DNA of 64,000 nucleotides from Ardenticatenaceae bacterium (GCA_020634395.1 JACKBU010000014.1:1-64000), one strand, 5' to 3'; counted from the stretch's first letter, positions 17,739-27,039 are shown. Notes: generated from the sequence alone by a model not told the origin. Program-made: numbers and translations.

Positions 17739-19918
17739 TACTTGTCTTCCCCCGGCAGCTTAAACAGCAAAAACAACGTCAGAATAAACACAAATACCAC
17801 CAGCAGCACCTGCACCATCAGCGCCGAAGAGCGAGGCAGCGCCGTCGCTGGGGCATTCTTGGCAGCTGGGATAGCTTTCGGCGCGGGTACAGCTCCCTCG
17901 CCCACCGTCTCTACCACGATGGTTCCCTCCGTCAGCGTCAGCAAATAATCGATCACCAGCTGCAGTTGGGCCGGGCTGAGGCGGCTTTCATAATCGCGGG
18001 GCATGATGTTGGGGATGCACGGGCCGTTGGGGCAGTCCGGCACGATGAAGGCGTTGGGGTCCAAAATGGACTGGCGCAGATATTCTTCAGCGCTCAGGCC
18101 AGGGACACGCGACCCGGCCACCAGACCGATGCCGGACAAATCCGGGCCCACCTTATGGCCTTCACCCAGCGCGCCAATTTTGTGGCAGGAGCCGCAGCCG
18201 GAGTTGAGGATGATGTCCTCAGCGCCTTCGCCCTGAACAGGGCGCGGCGTAGGCGTGGGGGCGGGTGTGGGGGTGTCGGCGGGCACAGCCGTAGCCGTGG
18301 CCGTCGGCATGGCGGCCAGTTCCTCCTCGGATGGCTGCACCAGTTCGCCTGCCGGCCGGGCAATCAGGAAGGTCTCGCACATGTTGATGCCCGGTTCGGG
18401 GTCTGGCGAACACCAGTAGGGCTCGCTCTTTTTGCTCTTCAGCAGCGGCACCCACCACAAAACCGGATCATCGCCAGACACCGGGTCGCCTTCCATCCAC
18501 TGACGTGGCGGCACAAAGGTGTCGCCGGGGCCGGTCTGAATAGGACCGTCGCCTTCGCCTTCCTTGTACTGCAGCAAAAATACACGGGCTTCGTCGAGGC
18601 CCAGCGGGTCGGTGCGGGTCATTTGCCAGCGATAGTGGGTTTCGCCGTCGAAGGTGGCCAGTTTTTCGCCTTCCGGCGACAGGTCGTCGACGAAGGGGAA
18701 GAATTCGCTTTCGGCAGCGACAGGCACCCACTGGTTGGTGTCCCAGGCCCAGACTTCGTCTCCGCCACGGCCGTTTAACGTCAAATCCACGCGCCAGAAC
18801 GGCCGGTAAACAGACAGGTCGTCGCAGCCGGGGCCGTGGGAGACAAAACCGAGGTCGAAACGGCCGTCATCATAAAAGCGCATGATCTCTTCATAGCGGT
18901 AGCAGCAGATGCAGTTGGGCCAGTGGGTGAACTCCGTAAACAACTGGCGCACTTCAAAGCCGTTGCCCAGGTCCGTTACCTGCGTATCGCCAAAAGGCGG
19001 CACCGAAGCGCGGAAACCAATTTCGTCACGATAGCCGCCGGGCCAGCTGGGATACCAGGCCTCGATCTGACCAATCTTGGCGCTGGCAAAAATGGGCGTG
19101 CCTTCAAACGAGGCGTCATAAAAGTTAATGCCGTCGCTGGCGGTCATTTCCCAGCAGACATTCCAGCCGTATTCGTCTTCTTTGCAGCCATCGGTGAAGG
19201 CGTAACGCTGCGGCTGCGGCGCGGCCACCGGCAGTTCGGCCCGGCCGCGTGTCATAAAGGTGCGGGCCACGCGGTTTTGCTGCATGTTGACAAAGACGTG
19301 GACGATCTTGCCGCTGCCGGCCGGGTCCTGGTAGGTCAGGTCCACACACCAGTCGTCGCGGCAGGCATCATCGGCCAGCCAGCCCGACATGGGAATCATG
19401 GCCGGGTCCATATCCAGGCTGCCCAACAAGTTTTGCACGCCAGGATCGGCGGCGGCGATGTCCAGGGCTTTGGGCAGGATGAATTCGCTGCCGCCGGGGC
19501 GGGCGTCGGGATTGGCCCAGCGGTCAACAATACGGCCGTTGCTGGTGTTGAGGATGGCGTTGACCGTGCCGCCGTGAGTGTAATCGTAGAGGGAGATGTG
19601 GACGCAGTTGTGGCTGGCGCAGCCGGCGTCTTGCCAGGGGGCGGCCTCGCCGGCACCCAGGACAACGGCGTCCAAAAAGTCGTAGTCGTCGCCGCCGAGC
19701 ATGGCCAGCAGGCCGGCATCGGCGAGGGCAATGGCTTGCATTTGCTGCTGGTCCAGGCGGACCTGGGTCAGGGCGGTCATATCGTACATCGCTTTGCCCT
19801 TGGCCACGGCCACGGCGACGGTGTTTTGGTGGCGATACTGGTTCCAGGCAAAGCTGCCGGCCAGCAGCAGCCCGCAAAAGAGGATCAAGAAGAGAATGCG
19901 ACGAGTGCGTCTATTCAC
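17738..19918 (-). CDS. Membrane-anchored protein with C-terminal cytochrome c domain
   Basis: A 726-residue extracytoplasmic protein. GTG at 19918 is chosen because GAAGGAGTCCTTTT precedes it and the signal-anchor (RRILFLILFCGLLLAGSFAW) starts at once. Residues about 45-560 are an unassigned Trp/Asp-rich region with several Cys (CASHNC, CICCYRYEE). A TPTPAPTPTPRP linker leads to a class I cytochrome c domain: CGSCHKIG heme site, then a region ending IMPRDYESRLSPAQLQLVIDYLL where the Met ligand lies. A C-terminal membrane helix follows (VQVLLVVFVFILTLFLLF). It likely transfers electrons at the outer face of the membrane; the large N-terminal region is not recognised. Confidence 0.8.
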   Translation of the reverse strand: MNRRTRRILFLILFCGLLLAGSFAWNQYRHQNTVAVAVAKGKAMYDMTALTQVRLDQQQMQAIALADAGLLAMLGGDDYDFLDAVVLGAGEAAPWQDAGCASHNCVHISLYDYTHGGTVNAILNTSNGRIVDRWANPDARPGGSEFILPKALDIAAADPGVQNLLGSLDMDPAMIPMSGWLADDACRDDWCVDLTYQDPAGSGKIVHVFVNMQQNRVARTFMTRGRAELPVAAPQPQRYAFTDGCKEDEYGWNVCWEMTASDGINFYDASFEGTPIFASAKIGQIEAWYPSWPGGYRDEIGFRASVPPFGDTQVTDLGNGFEVRQLFTEFTHWPNCICCYRYEEIMRFYDDGRFDLGFVSHGPGCDDLSVYRPFWRVDLTLNGRGGDEVWAWDTNQWVPVAAESEFFPFVDDLSPEGEKLATFDGETHYRWQMTRTDPLGLDEARVFLLQYKEGEGDGPIQTGPGDTFVPPRQWMEGDPVSGDDPVLWWVPLLKSKKSEPYWCSPDPEPGINMCETFLIARPAGELVQPSEEELAAMPTATATAVPADTPTPAPTPTPRPVQGEGAEDIILNSGCGSCHKIGALGEGHKVGPDLSGIGLVAGSRVPGLSAEEYLRQSILDPNAFIVPDCPNGPCIPNIMPRDYESRLSPAQLQLVIDYLLTLTEGTIVVETVGEGAVPAPKAIPAAKNAPATALPRSSALMVQVLLVVFVFILTLFLLFKLPGEDK

Positions 19919-20201
19919 AAAAGGACTCCTTCGGCAAGATTTCAACGCAGAGGCGCAAAGCCGCAGAGATGTAGTGAGCATAATCTCACTGGTCTCATTG
20001 CCTGCGTGTTGCTGGGCCGCCGCGTTTGTTGTCTCTGTGGTGGAACGGCCGTCTGACGATCATGGCGCTGATTATACCGTGTGCCCTAACCGAGAGGTAA
20101 CGCTGACGGCGCACTGCGGTGAAACGGCCGTTCCCCTTTTTGCGTAAAGAGAGTGTCGTTTATCAACCATCGGGGAGTTGACCACTGGCGACGACCCAAC
20201 A

Positions 20202-21200
20202 ATGGCAGCAAACATGGTCACCTTAGCAGAATTTGAAGATCTAAACACCCAATTAATTGCCACCCGTAAACTCATCCGCGAACAGGAGCGCCTGCTGAAC
20301 CTGATGGCCTCGCTGGACGAGCAGCTGCGCGAGTCACGCCGCCGCCTTTCCAGGCTGGTCACGCGCCTGAAGTATGAGAAGGCCGACGTACAGGCTTTAG
20401 AAAGCCTGAGCGTAGAGGCGGTTTTTTATGCCTTGCTGGGCCGGCGCGAGCAGCAGTTGGCCCGCGAGGCCCAGGAGTACCTGGAAGTTAAAATGGAGAC
20501 GGCCGCCTGCCGTCTGCGCATTGACAGCCTGGAACGCACCCTGCAGGCGCTGCAAGCCGACCTGGTGGACATTGTAGGCTGCGAGGAAGAGTATGCGCGG
20601 CTGCAGCAGGCGCAGGAAGCGCTGATTGTAGCCCTGGGCGCGCCGGAAAGCAGCCGCCTGGCGGAAACGCTGCGGGCCCTGGCCGTCAATGTGCAGTTCC
20701 AGAAGGAGGTGCGTGAAGCGGTAGAGGCCGGCGTGGCCGCCCTGGCGCGTTTAACGGCCGTCACCGATGCCCTGCTGGAACTGCGCTCCTGGGATGGCGT
20801 GTGGAGCATGGAGTTTGCCGAGGCGGGAAACGGCCGTTTCGCCCAGGTATTTGCGCTGGCCCACGAGGCCCAACCGCTGCTGGATCGCTTCCAGGCGGAA
20901 TTGGTGGACGTGGAGCGGCAGTTCTTTAGCCCGCTCGACATGCGCATCCCGGCGCAGGCTGCGCCCACGCTGGTAACCTTGCCGGGCGCGCTGCTGGATC
21001 TATTTTTCCCCGAAGCGCAGGTTCCTGGCACGTTGCGCGATTGGTATACCTACCTGACCCAACTGCAGCGCCGCCTGCAACTGCGGCTGGACCTGCTGCA
21101 AGAGAGTTTGCAAGCTGTGGACGGCCGTCTGCTCCATCTGCGGCAGCAGCGGGCCGACCTGGTGGCCGCGTGCTGGGCGGCGGAGCGATTTGGCGGCTAG
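20202..21200 (+). CDS. Predicted coiled-coil protein of unknown function
   Basis: A 332-residue, mostly helical, Leu/Ala/Glu/Arg-rich protein. Residues about 15-150 (LNTQLIATRKLIREQERLLN, DEQLRESRRRLSRLVTRLKY) and about 275-325 (LQRRLQLRLDLLQESLQAVD) are strong coiled-coil candidates. There is no signal peptide or catalytic motif. The start is uncertain: ATG 20202 lacks a Shine-Dalgarno, and TTG 20178 is an alternative in frame. Its stop overlaps that of coaBC in the tetranucleotide CTAG at 21197-21200. Confidence 0.65.
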   Translation: MAANMVTLAEFEDLNTQLIATRKLIREQERLLNLMASLDEQLRESRRRLSRLVTRLKYEKADVQALESLSVEAVFYALLGRREQQLAREAQEYLEVKMETAACRLRIDSLERTLQALQADLVDIVGCEEEYARLQQAQEALIVALGAPESSRLAETLRALAVNVQFQKEVREAVEAGVAALARLTAVTDALLELRSWDGVWSMEFAEAGNGRFAQVFALAHEAQPLLDRFQAELVDVERQFFSPLDMRIPAQAAPTLVTLPGALLDLFFPEAQVPGTLRDWYTYLTQLQRRLQLRLDLLQESLQAVDGRLLHLRQQRADLVAACWAAERFGG

Positions 21201-22441
21201 GCCCGACCCAGCGCCCTGGCCACATGATGCACCAGCCGCTCGGCCACGGCCGTTTTGCTTAGCAGCGGCATCTCTTCCACCACCCCCGCCGAACTGAGCA
21301 GCACCACGCGGTTGGTGTCGACGGCAAAGCCCGCGCCTTCGGCCAGCACGTCGTTGACGGCGATGAAGTTGAGGCCCTTGCGTAAGAGTTTTTGACGGCC
21401 GTATTCAAACGCGTCATGGGTCTCGGCGGCGAAGCCCAGCGACACGCGCGGGTAGCCGGTCTTCTCGCGCCGCTCCTTCACCGCGCTCAGAATGTCCAGC
21501 GTTACCTCCAGGCCAATGGCCAGCCCCCAGCCGCCGTTGCCTTCCTCGTCCTGCTCCGTCTTTTTGATTTTGCGGTCCGACTGCCGCTCCGGGCGGAAAT
21601 CGGCCACGGCGGCGACCATGAACAGGGCGTCGGCGTCGGCGGTGGCCGCCAGGACGGCCTCGCCCATTTGCTGCGTCGTCTCCACGTCGAAGCGCGTCAC
21701 GCCCTGGGGGGCCGGTTCGCTGATGGGGCCAGCGATAAGCGTGACCCGCGCCCCGGCGTCCAGCGCCGCCTGGGCCACGGCCAGCCCTTGTTTGCCCGTG
21801 GAGCGGTTGCTGATGTAGCGCACCGGGTCCAGCGCTTCCCGCGTCGGGCCGGTGCTGACGACGACGTGCAGCCCGGCCAGCGGGCCGGACCGGGCCAGGG
21901 CCAGGCGCACGGCGGTCAGCAGTTCGGGCGGCTCCACCATGCGGCCTAATCCGCTCAGGCCGGAAGCCATGCGCCCCTCGGCCGGGCCGACAAATTCCAC
22001 GCCGCGCTGCTGCAGCGTGGCGATGTTGGCCTGGGTGGCGGCGTGGTCGTACATGCCGCCGTCCATGGCCGGGGCCAGCAGGAGGGGACAGCGGGCGGCC
22101 AGCGCCGTCACCGTCAGCAGATTGTCGGCAAGGCCGTGGGCCAGTTTGGCGATGGTGTGGGCAGTGGCCGGGGCGATGAGGTAGAAATCGGCCGTTTCGC
22201 CCAGCCCGACGTGGCGCACATGGTCGTCCAGGTCCCACATCGAGGTGAAAACCGGCCGCCCGGTGACGGAGCGGAAGGCCAGCGGCGTGACGAACTTCTG
22301 CGCCGCTTCGGTCATGATCACGTCGACTTGCGCCCCGGCCTGGGTGAGTTTGGAGGCCAGGTCGATGCTTTTGTAGGCGGCGATGGAGCCGCTGACGCCG
22401 AGAAGGAGTCGTTTATTTTGTAAAAGGGTGATGGGTTCCAT
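21197..22441 (-). CDS. coaBC: Bifunctional phosphopantothenoylcysteine decarboxylase / phosphopantothenate-cysteine ligase
   Basis: A 414-residue CoaBC of usual length. The N-terminal CoaC flavoprotein domain opens with LLGVSGSIAAYKSIDLASKL and has the LLLAPAMDGGMYDH substrate loop (usually PAMN.xMW, here PAMDGGMY). The C-terminal CoaB domain shows VVSTGPTREALDPVRYISNRSTGKQG. It catalyses two steps of coenzyme A synthesis from 4'-phosphopantothenate. Convergent with the coiled-coil gene, sharing the CTAG of both stop codons. Confidence 0.95.
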   Translation of the reverse strand: MEPITLLQNKRLLLGVSGSIAAYKSIDLASKLTQAGAQVDVIMTEAAQKFVTPLAFRSVTGRPVFTSMWDLDDHVRHVGLGETADFYLIAPATAHTIAKLAHGLADNLLTVTALAARCPLLLAPAMDGGMYDHAATQANIATLQQRGVEFVGPAEGRMASGLSGLGRMVEPPELLTAVRLALARSGPLAGLHVVVSTGPTREALDPVRYISNRSTGKQGLAVAQAALDAGARVTLIAGPISEPAPQGVTRFDVETTQQMGEAVLAATADADALFMVAAVADFRPERQSDRKIKKTEQDEEGNGGWGLAIGLEVTLDILSAVKERREKTGYPRVSLGFAAETHDAFEYGRQKLLRKGLNFIAVNDVLAEGAGFAVDTNRVVLLSSAGVVEEMPLLSKTAVAERLVHHVARALGRA

Positions 22442-22619
22442 AGTTCACTTGTTGGTCATCCGTTTTCCGTGGTCTGTGGGGTGTATTGTCGCAGAAAACG
22501 GCCGTGTGGACTAGATTCGGTTAAGAAATGGGACGCGGATTGTTAGGGATGCGGCGGATTTTCGCGGATACAAATCAGCTCTAACCGTTCTCCGTTCATT
22601 GTTATCTGTTGATTGTTAG

Positions 22620-22695
22620 GCACCGCCCGCACAATGCCATGCACTACCCGCACAGTGCCATGCACCGCCCGCACAGTGCCACGCACCGGCCGCAA
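22620..22695. repeat. Short 21-bp tandem repeat (about 3.5 units)
   Basis: Units of the form GCCATGCACTACCCGCACAG plus one base; two complete units and two partial ones. They immediately precede the longer 21-bp array at 22712 but differ in sequence. Confidence 0.75.
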
Positions 22696-22711
22696 TGCTC
22701 TCATCCCCACG

Positions 22712-23068
22712 GGGATGACCATTGAGAACACGGGGATGACCATTGAGAACGCGAGGATGACCATTGAGAACGTAGGGATGACCATTGAGAACATGGGGAT
22801 GACCATTGAGAACGTGGGGATGACCATTGAGAACACGGGGATGACCATTGAGAACGTAGGGATGACCATTGAGAACACGGGGACGACCCTTGAGAACGTG
22901 GGGATGACCATTGAGAACACGGGGATGACCATTGAGAACGCGGGGATGACCATTGAGAACATGGGGATGACCATTGAGAACATGGGGATGACCATTGAGA
23001 ACGTGGGGATGACCATCGAGAACACGGGGATGACCATCGAGAACACGGGGATGACCATCGAGAACGCA
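22712..23068. repeat. Minisatellite of 17 tandem 21-bp units
   Basis: Each unit reads GGG ATG ACC ATT GAG AAC plus a variable triplet (ACG, GCG, GTA, ATG or GTG). Because 21 is a multiple of three, frames stay open on both strands: the plus frame reads MTIENxG repeats and one minus frame MVIPxFS repeats, where x is T, A, V or M. Neither frame has a Shine-Dalgarno and start, so I call it non-coding. It fills most of the gap 22442-23129 between coaBC and the DHH gene. Confidence 0.9.
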
Positions 23069-23129
23069 GGGACGGCCGTTGCCGTGGCACGCTCAGCTGT
23101 TGGCCGCCAGGGAAACGGCCGTTTCCCCC

Positions 23130-24284
23130 TCAGCGTTGTCCGTTGCGCGCTCTGCGTTCGCTCTCTGCTTCGGCGGTTACCCCAATTTTAGCCAGGATCT
23201 TGCGCTTCACCTGGCTGTCGAATACCCGCCACTTCAGGTCGCGATAATCGTCGGCATGATTGCCCGATAGAAATCCGACTGGAATTTCAAAACCACCGGC
23301 CGATACTTTGCCGCCGCCATAATAGTGCCCGGCCGTATTTTTGCCGAACGCCTCTTTGATAAATTCATCCGGGTTGATGGTGAGTTTGGACGTGCGCATG
23401 GAGCCTTCCAACTTTTCTACCTGATCATTGTGGATCACAATGCCATAAACAATCGCCGTATGCACAATGCCCTCGGTCAGCAAAAAGTCGGCCGCCTGGG
23501 GAATGGCGTCCCGGTCTTCGGCACGCAGATAACCGGCCCCGGCAATCGAAAAATTTTCCACCAGAATGCGATTGCCCAAAGCCTTATGGATAACTTCCAT
23601 CACTTGCTTAGTGTGCGACTGGTTCATAATCTGGTCCAACATGGGCGCATCCACAAACTGGCTCAGGTAAGCGGCCGCCTGGAAATCGGCTTTGCCGGCG
23701 TGAATAAAATTGTTGGTGTCGGTAATAAGACCGTGCATCAGGCCGGTGGCGGCGATGGTAAATTCTTTCTTGGCCGGATTCATCTCGATCACGCCCTCGG
23801 TCAGGTATCCGGCATAGATAGTGGCCGTCGCCCCGACAGCGCGCACGTCTAGAAAGGTGGGCTGCAAGCGGTCCTGCGGTTCGTGGTGGTCGATTACAAT
23901 AAGCGGCGTGACGCCGGCTTTCTCCAGGGCAGTGGTAATCGCTTCGCAGGTTGTGCCCTGGTTGTCAATAAAAACGGCCGCATCATACTGCCGGGGCAGT
24001 TCACCCTGATACTTCACCAGCTCCAGGTCCAGCAGGCGCACCAGGGCAATATTTTGTTCATGGCTCACCCGCCCGGCATAGAGGATGTCGGTTTCAATCC
24101 CATATTCCGCGCTGATTAGCTGGTGGGTGTAGGCGCAGGAAATAGCATCCGGATCCGGAAAGTCTTGCAAGACAATCGCGTGATAGTTTCCCGAATGGGC
24201 AGTCAGGATTTGTTTTAGAGTGGAGGCGGAATGGTTGTCCTCTAGAAGCAGTTTAACGTTAGGAGTTTCTTGTTTTTCCATCAT
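23130..24284 (-). CDS. DHH/DHHA1 family phosphoesterase (NrnA-like)
   Basis: A 384-residue protein. DHH-domain motifs: DFPDPDAISCAYT (metal site), AVFIDNQG, and VIDHHEPQ, the DHH signature; then the DHHA1 end GGGKVSAGGFEIPVGF. Relatives remove nucleotides from short oligoribonucleotides or dephosphorylate pAp; some act on cyclic dinucleotides. The start MMEKQ is at 24284 with GGGAACAAC before it. A long N-terminal acidic stretch (KLLLEDNHSASTLKQILTAH) precedes the domain. An ACGGCCGT-centred palindrome (23110-23127) lies just after the stop and may terminate it. Confidence 0.85.
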   Translation of the reverse strand: MMEKQETPNVKLLLEDNHSASTLKQILTAHSGNYHAIVLQDFPDPDAISCAYTHQLISAEYGIETDILYAGRVSHEQNIALVRLLDLELVKYQGELPRQYDAAVFIDNQGTTCEAITTALEKAGVTPLIVIDHHEPQDRLQPTFLDVRAVGATATIYAGYLTEGVIEMNPAKKEFTIAATGLMHGLITDTNNFIHAGKADFQAAAYLSQFVDAPMLDQIMNQSHTKQVMEVIHKALGNRILVENFSIAGAGYLRAEDRDAIPQAADFLLTEGIVHTAIVYGIVIHNDQVEKLEGSMRTSKLTINPDEFIKEAFGKNTAGHYYGGGKVSAGGFEIPVGFLSGNHADDYRDLKWRVFDSQVKRKILAKIGVTAEAESERRARNGQR

Positions 24285-24348
24285 GTTGTTCCCATGTAGA
24301 CAGCCGCGAGCCACGGCTCACGAGCTTCAGCGATATAAAGTTGTAAGC

Positions 24349-24382
24349 GAAGGCAGGCTCGTTGCCAGACGAACCTGCCTTC
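24349..24382. terminator. Hairpin between the fasciclin gene and the DHH gene
   Basis: GAAGGCAGGCTCGT pairs with ACGAACCTGCCTTC with one mismatch. A pyrimidine-rich tract follows on the plus strand. It separates the two minus-strand genes 23130-24284 and 24413-25372 and could end the fasciclin transcript. Confidence 0.55.
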
Positions 24383-24412
24383 TTCTTTCCTTTACCAACT
24401 GTGTGGCAAGGA

Positions 24413-25372
24413 CTAGGGTGTTAAAACGGTATCGACAACGTGGATAACGCCGTTAGAGGCGACCATGTTGAAGTCGGTAACGGGGTAACCGTTGAGGAAG
24501 ACGGCGCCGTTGTCGCCGTGAGTGACGATTAACGGCCGTCCTTCGGCTGTCGGGATATAGTGATCGGTGGCAATCTGGTTGATGCCCAACCGGTCGTTGA
24601 CGATGTGGTAAGAAAGAATGGTTTGGAGGTCGTCCTGGTTACCCAGCAGATCGTTTGTCTGGTTGTCGCTTAGTTTAGCGAAGGCCGCGTCGGTGGGGGC
24701 AAACACGGTGTAATTCTGTGACGCATTGGCCAACTGGTCTTGCATGCCGGCCTGCTGCAGCAGCGCGAGGAAGGTGGTGAAACGGCCGTCGGCCGCCAGC
24801 ACCTCATCCAGTGTATTGGTCTGCGAGCCGCGGGTGGCGGTGTTCAGGGAGTTCGTGGGCGGGATCAAAACGGTATCGATGATGTGGATGACGCCGTTGG
24901 AGGCCTGGATGTCGGCGGTGGTGATTTGCACGTCGTCGTTCAGGGAGATCTGACCGTCGGCGCCGTTAATGGTGACCGGGTCGCCCAGCAGGGTGGGGCG
25001 GGTATCGTAGGTGTTCATGCTGGCGGCGGGGTAACGGCCGTTCACCACGTGATACAGCAAGATTTGCGTGCGCGTCGCCGCCGAGTCAGCGGCCGTTCCT
25101 CTAAAGTTAGTCATGGCCGCATTGGTTGGCGCAAACACAGTAAAGGGGCCGTCATTGTCCAGGTTATCGCTCAAGCCCGCAGCTTCAATCCACGTCGCAA
25201 AATCGGACAGGTCATCACGGCTTTGTAATACGTCCCACACGGTTTGTGAGGATTGTTGTTGAGAGGGGGCGTCTTCGTTTGTCGGGGTAGTTTGTGCCGA
25301 TACGCTAAAAACTGCAGCGCTCAACAAGCTTACTACCAGCAACAAAACAAACACTTTTTTCATTTTCATCAT
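24413..25372 (-). CDS. Secreted protein with two fasciclin (FAS1) domains
   Basis: A 319-residue protein with a signal peptide (KVFVLLLVVSLLSAAVFSVSA, cleavage after SVSAQ). Two FAS1 domains follow at about 40-175 and 180-319. Each has the paired boxes: FTVFAPTNAAM and GRYPAAS to GVIHIIDTVLIPP in the first, YTVFAPTDAAF and ILSYHIVNDRL to GVIHVVDTVLTP in the second. FAS1 domains mediate adhesion between cells or to polysaccharide. Shine-Dalgarno AAGGAGTATGACAT. The intervening linker is Asn/Thr rich. It probably forms its own transcript. Confidence 0.93.
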   Translation of the reverse strand: MMKMKKVFVLLLVVSLLSAAVFSVSAQTTPTNEDAPSQQQSSQTVWDVLQSRDDLSDFATWIEAAGLSDNLDNDGPFTVFAPTNAAMTNFRGTAADSAATRTQILLYHVVNGRYPAASMNTYDTRPTLLGDPVTINGADGQISLNDDVQITTADIQASNGVIHIIDTVLIPPTNSLNTATRGSQTNTLDEVLAADGRFTTFLALLQQAGMQDQLANASQNYTVFAPTDAAFAKLSDNQTNDLLGNQDDLQTILSYHIVNDRLGINQIATDHYIPTAEGRPLIVTHGDNGAVFLNGYPVTDFNMVASNGVIHVVDTVLTP

Positions 25373-25525
25373 ATGTCATACTCCTTATCTCTGACTGATA
25401 AAGTTTCTCTTACCACGGTAACAGAAAGAAGGAGTAGACGTCATGTATCACGGTATAAAAAGGTATAGAACATCAGGTACAAATGTGGTGTATTTCCCAA
25501 GGCCGGGCTGGGTCCTTCCCGTCCA

Positions 25526-26197
25526 TCAGCGCCCATCTTCTCCTACCTGCGCCTCCAGCAAGGCGGCGTAGGCGGTGGCCTCCCAGCGATTGGTAACTCC
25601 CAACTTTTGCAGGATATTGTGGACGTGGTTTTTGACGGTGCCCAACTCAATCGCCAGCCGTTCGGCAATTTCCTGGTTGCTCAGTTCTTCCCCAATCACC
25701 GCCAATACTTCGCGCTCACGCGGGGTTAGCTCGGACAGCCTGTTTATGTCCGGGGTTAGGCCCAGTTCGGAGCGCAGTTGGGCCAGCTCATTGACCCGGC
25801 TCATCAACGCGGCCGTCATTTGCGGCGAAGCCAGCGCCTCGCCCCGATAGAGGGCGTAGATGTTTTTGAGCAGTTCATCCATGGAACCGTCCTGCAGGAC
25901 GTAACCGCCGGCCCCCGCTTCTACATAGGCCAGAATCGCCTTTTCCGTTTTAGGGATTCCCATGGCCAACACTTTGGCCGCAGTCTCGGTCTTGCGCGCG
26001 GCTCTGATTAACGAAAGCGCCCCGTCATCGGGCACGGTGACGCACACCAACAGTACGTCACACGTTTCCAGCTGGCTCAGTGCCTCGGCTTCCGTGGTCG
26101 CCCAGCCGATGACCTGAATGTCGGGTGCTTGCTGCAGGGCAGCCATGATAACCCGCCCGAACACGCGTGTCTCGTGGACAATAAGCAAACGAATCAT
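25526..26197 (-). CDS. NarL/LuxR-type response regulator with atypical receiver
   Basis: A 223-residue protein: receiver domain (1-120) and LuxR helix-turn-helix (about 150-215: ELTPREREVLAVIGEELSNQEIAERL, then GTVKNHVHNILQKLGVTNRWEA). ATG 26197 follows GGAGGAAACCGT. The receiver opens RLLIVHETRV where active proteins have DD, and the usual phospho-acceptor Asp (VLLMD) is Cys in DVLLVCVTVPDDG. It is therefore likely a phosphorylation-independent pseudo-receiver. No histidine kinase gene is adjacent. Confidence 0.9.
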   Translation of the reverse strand: MIRLLIVHETRVFGRVIMAALQQAPDIQVIGWATTEAEALSQLETCDVLLVCVTVPDDGALSLIRAARKTETAAKVLAMGIPKTEKAILAYVEAGAGGYVLQDGSMDELLKNIYALYRGEALASPQMTAALMSRVNELAQLRSELGLTPDINRLSELTPREREVLAVIGEELSNQEIAERLAIELGTVKNHVHNILQKLGVTNRWEATAYAALLEAQVGEDGR

Positions 26198-26364
26198 ACG
26201 GTTTCCTCCGCAAACACAAGTCGTTGTTCGCGCCCTAGATGCGGCGAACAACGGGGAACGGGGGCTTGTCAGTTCTCGCTTCTAATTACCTGGCGATGGT
26301 TTATGGCGAAGGCGTAGGGATGGGGATTTTGTAAGGCTGTGAGGAATGCCAGATATGGCATTTT

Positions 26365-26515
26365 TAAGCCTGAGCTTGTACTAAGTAAGTGATCAGTAGA
26401 AAGTTTTCGGAAGGCCCGAAGGGTTTGAAACCCAGGATACTCGGCTAAACTGATGCAAAACCCTTCGGGTCTAATTCCCAAATCCTTTTGCGGTTTACTT
26501 AGCAAGGCGTTGCTC
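26365..26515. repeat. Imperfect 150-bp inverted repeat, MITE- or RNA-like
   Basis: Inner arms CCCGAAGGGTTT (26415-26426) and AAACCCTTCGGG (26458-26469) are perfect. Outer arms CTAAGTAA (26381-26388) and TTACTTAG (26495-26502) are also perfect, and bases beyond them still match partly (GCTTG against CAAGG). No transposase is nearby. It lies in the 522-base gap 26198-26719; the rest of that gap holds a short hairpin with a T run near 26345 and nothing else I recognise. Confidence 0.6.
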
Positions 26516-26719
26516 TTGGTTACCTGTTGAAGATTATACCGGGTTACATACCTATATTCCAGGGGGAATAGATATAAGATACAGGTTGGTTTTTAGGCCT
26601 GTGCGGGGCCGTCTGTATCAAAAGTGTACCCGGCCTCTTGTGCCCCTGTTCATGGAAACGGCCGTGTCCCCTGTTATGGTAGGCGTGAATTTGACATTTG
26701 CTGCAAAGGAGATGCTGTC

Positions 26720-26929
26720 ATGCAAAATTATCCCGAAAATGATCCGCGCCATCACACGCAAACGATTCAGGCGCGCCTGGATGACCTTATCGACCACCTG
26801 CGGCAGGACATTCAAAAAGTCGATGAACCCAAAGCTGAGGCGCTTTTTGAGACGACGGCCGAAGTTCTGGAAGGCTTAAAAACAGCCTATGCCCATTACG
26901 AGGAAAAGTCGGAAGCAGCCTGGCGCTAG
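26720..26929 (+). CDS. Small conserved-looking helical protein of unknown function
   Basis: A 69-residue acidic, helical protein, MQNYPENDPRHH then TIQARLDDLIDHLRQDIQKV. The ATG at 26720 has AAAGGAGATGCTGTC before it, a strong ribosome site. There is no membrane helix or Cys. The amphipathic helices suggest a small four-helix or dimeric protein. I do not recognise the family. The next gene starts 110 bases later behind its own Shine-Dalgarno. Confidence 0.7.
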   Translation: MQNYPENDPRHHTQTIQARLDDLIDHLRQDIQKVDEPKAEALFETTAEVLEGLKTAYAHYEEKSEAAWR

Positions 26930-27039
26930 GGGTTTGTGGCCCGCTGCCCTGCCAGTTGCTAGGTGGGAGGAGGAAGTTTGCATTCACAAGAGAGAATACG
27001 GCCGTTGGCTGTAAAACGGCCGTGTAAAGGAGTATTCAT

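Noticed and set aside
18836..20056. Plus-strand open frame of 406 codons opposite the cytochrome c-domain gene
   Set aside because: Low-complexity Gly/Ala/Val product, no start signal, and the minus strand encodes a signal-anchor and CxxCH protein.
22613..23191. Plus-strand frame coding for MTIENxG repeats
   Set aside because: No Shine-Dalgarno, TTG start, and the frame is open only because the repeat unit is 21 bp; the opposite strand is equally open.
24334..24345. TACAACTTTATA on the minus strand upstream of the DHH gene, like the start of the island motif
   Set aside because: It is not followed by the CACC/TTTTGG part, so it is not counted as a sixth site.
26269..26505. Minus-strand frame of 78 codons across the 26.4-kb inverted repeat
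   Set aside because: It starts with TTG without a ribosome site and runs through the inverted repeat arms; likely accidental.
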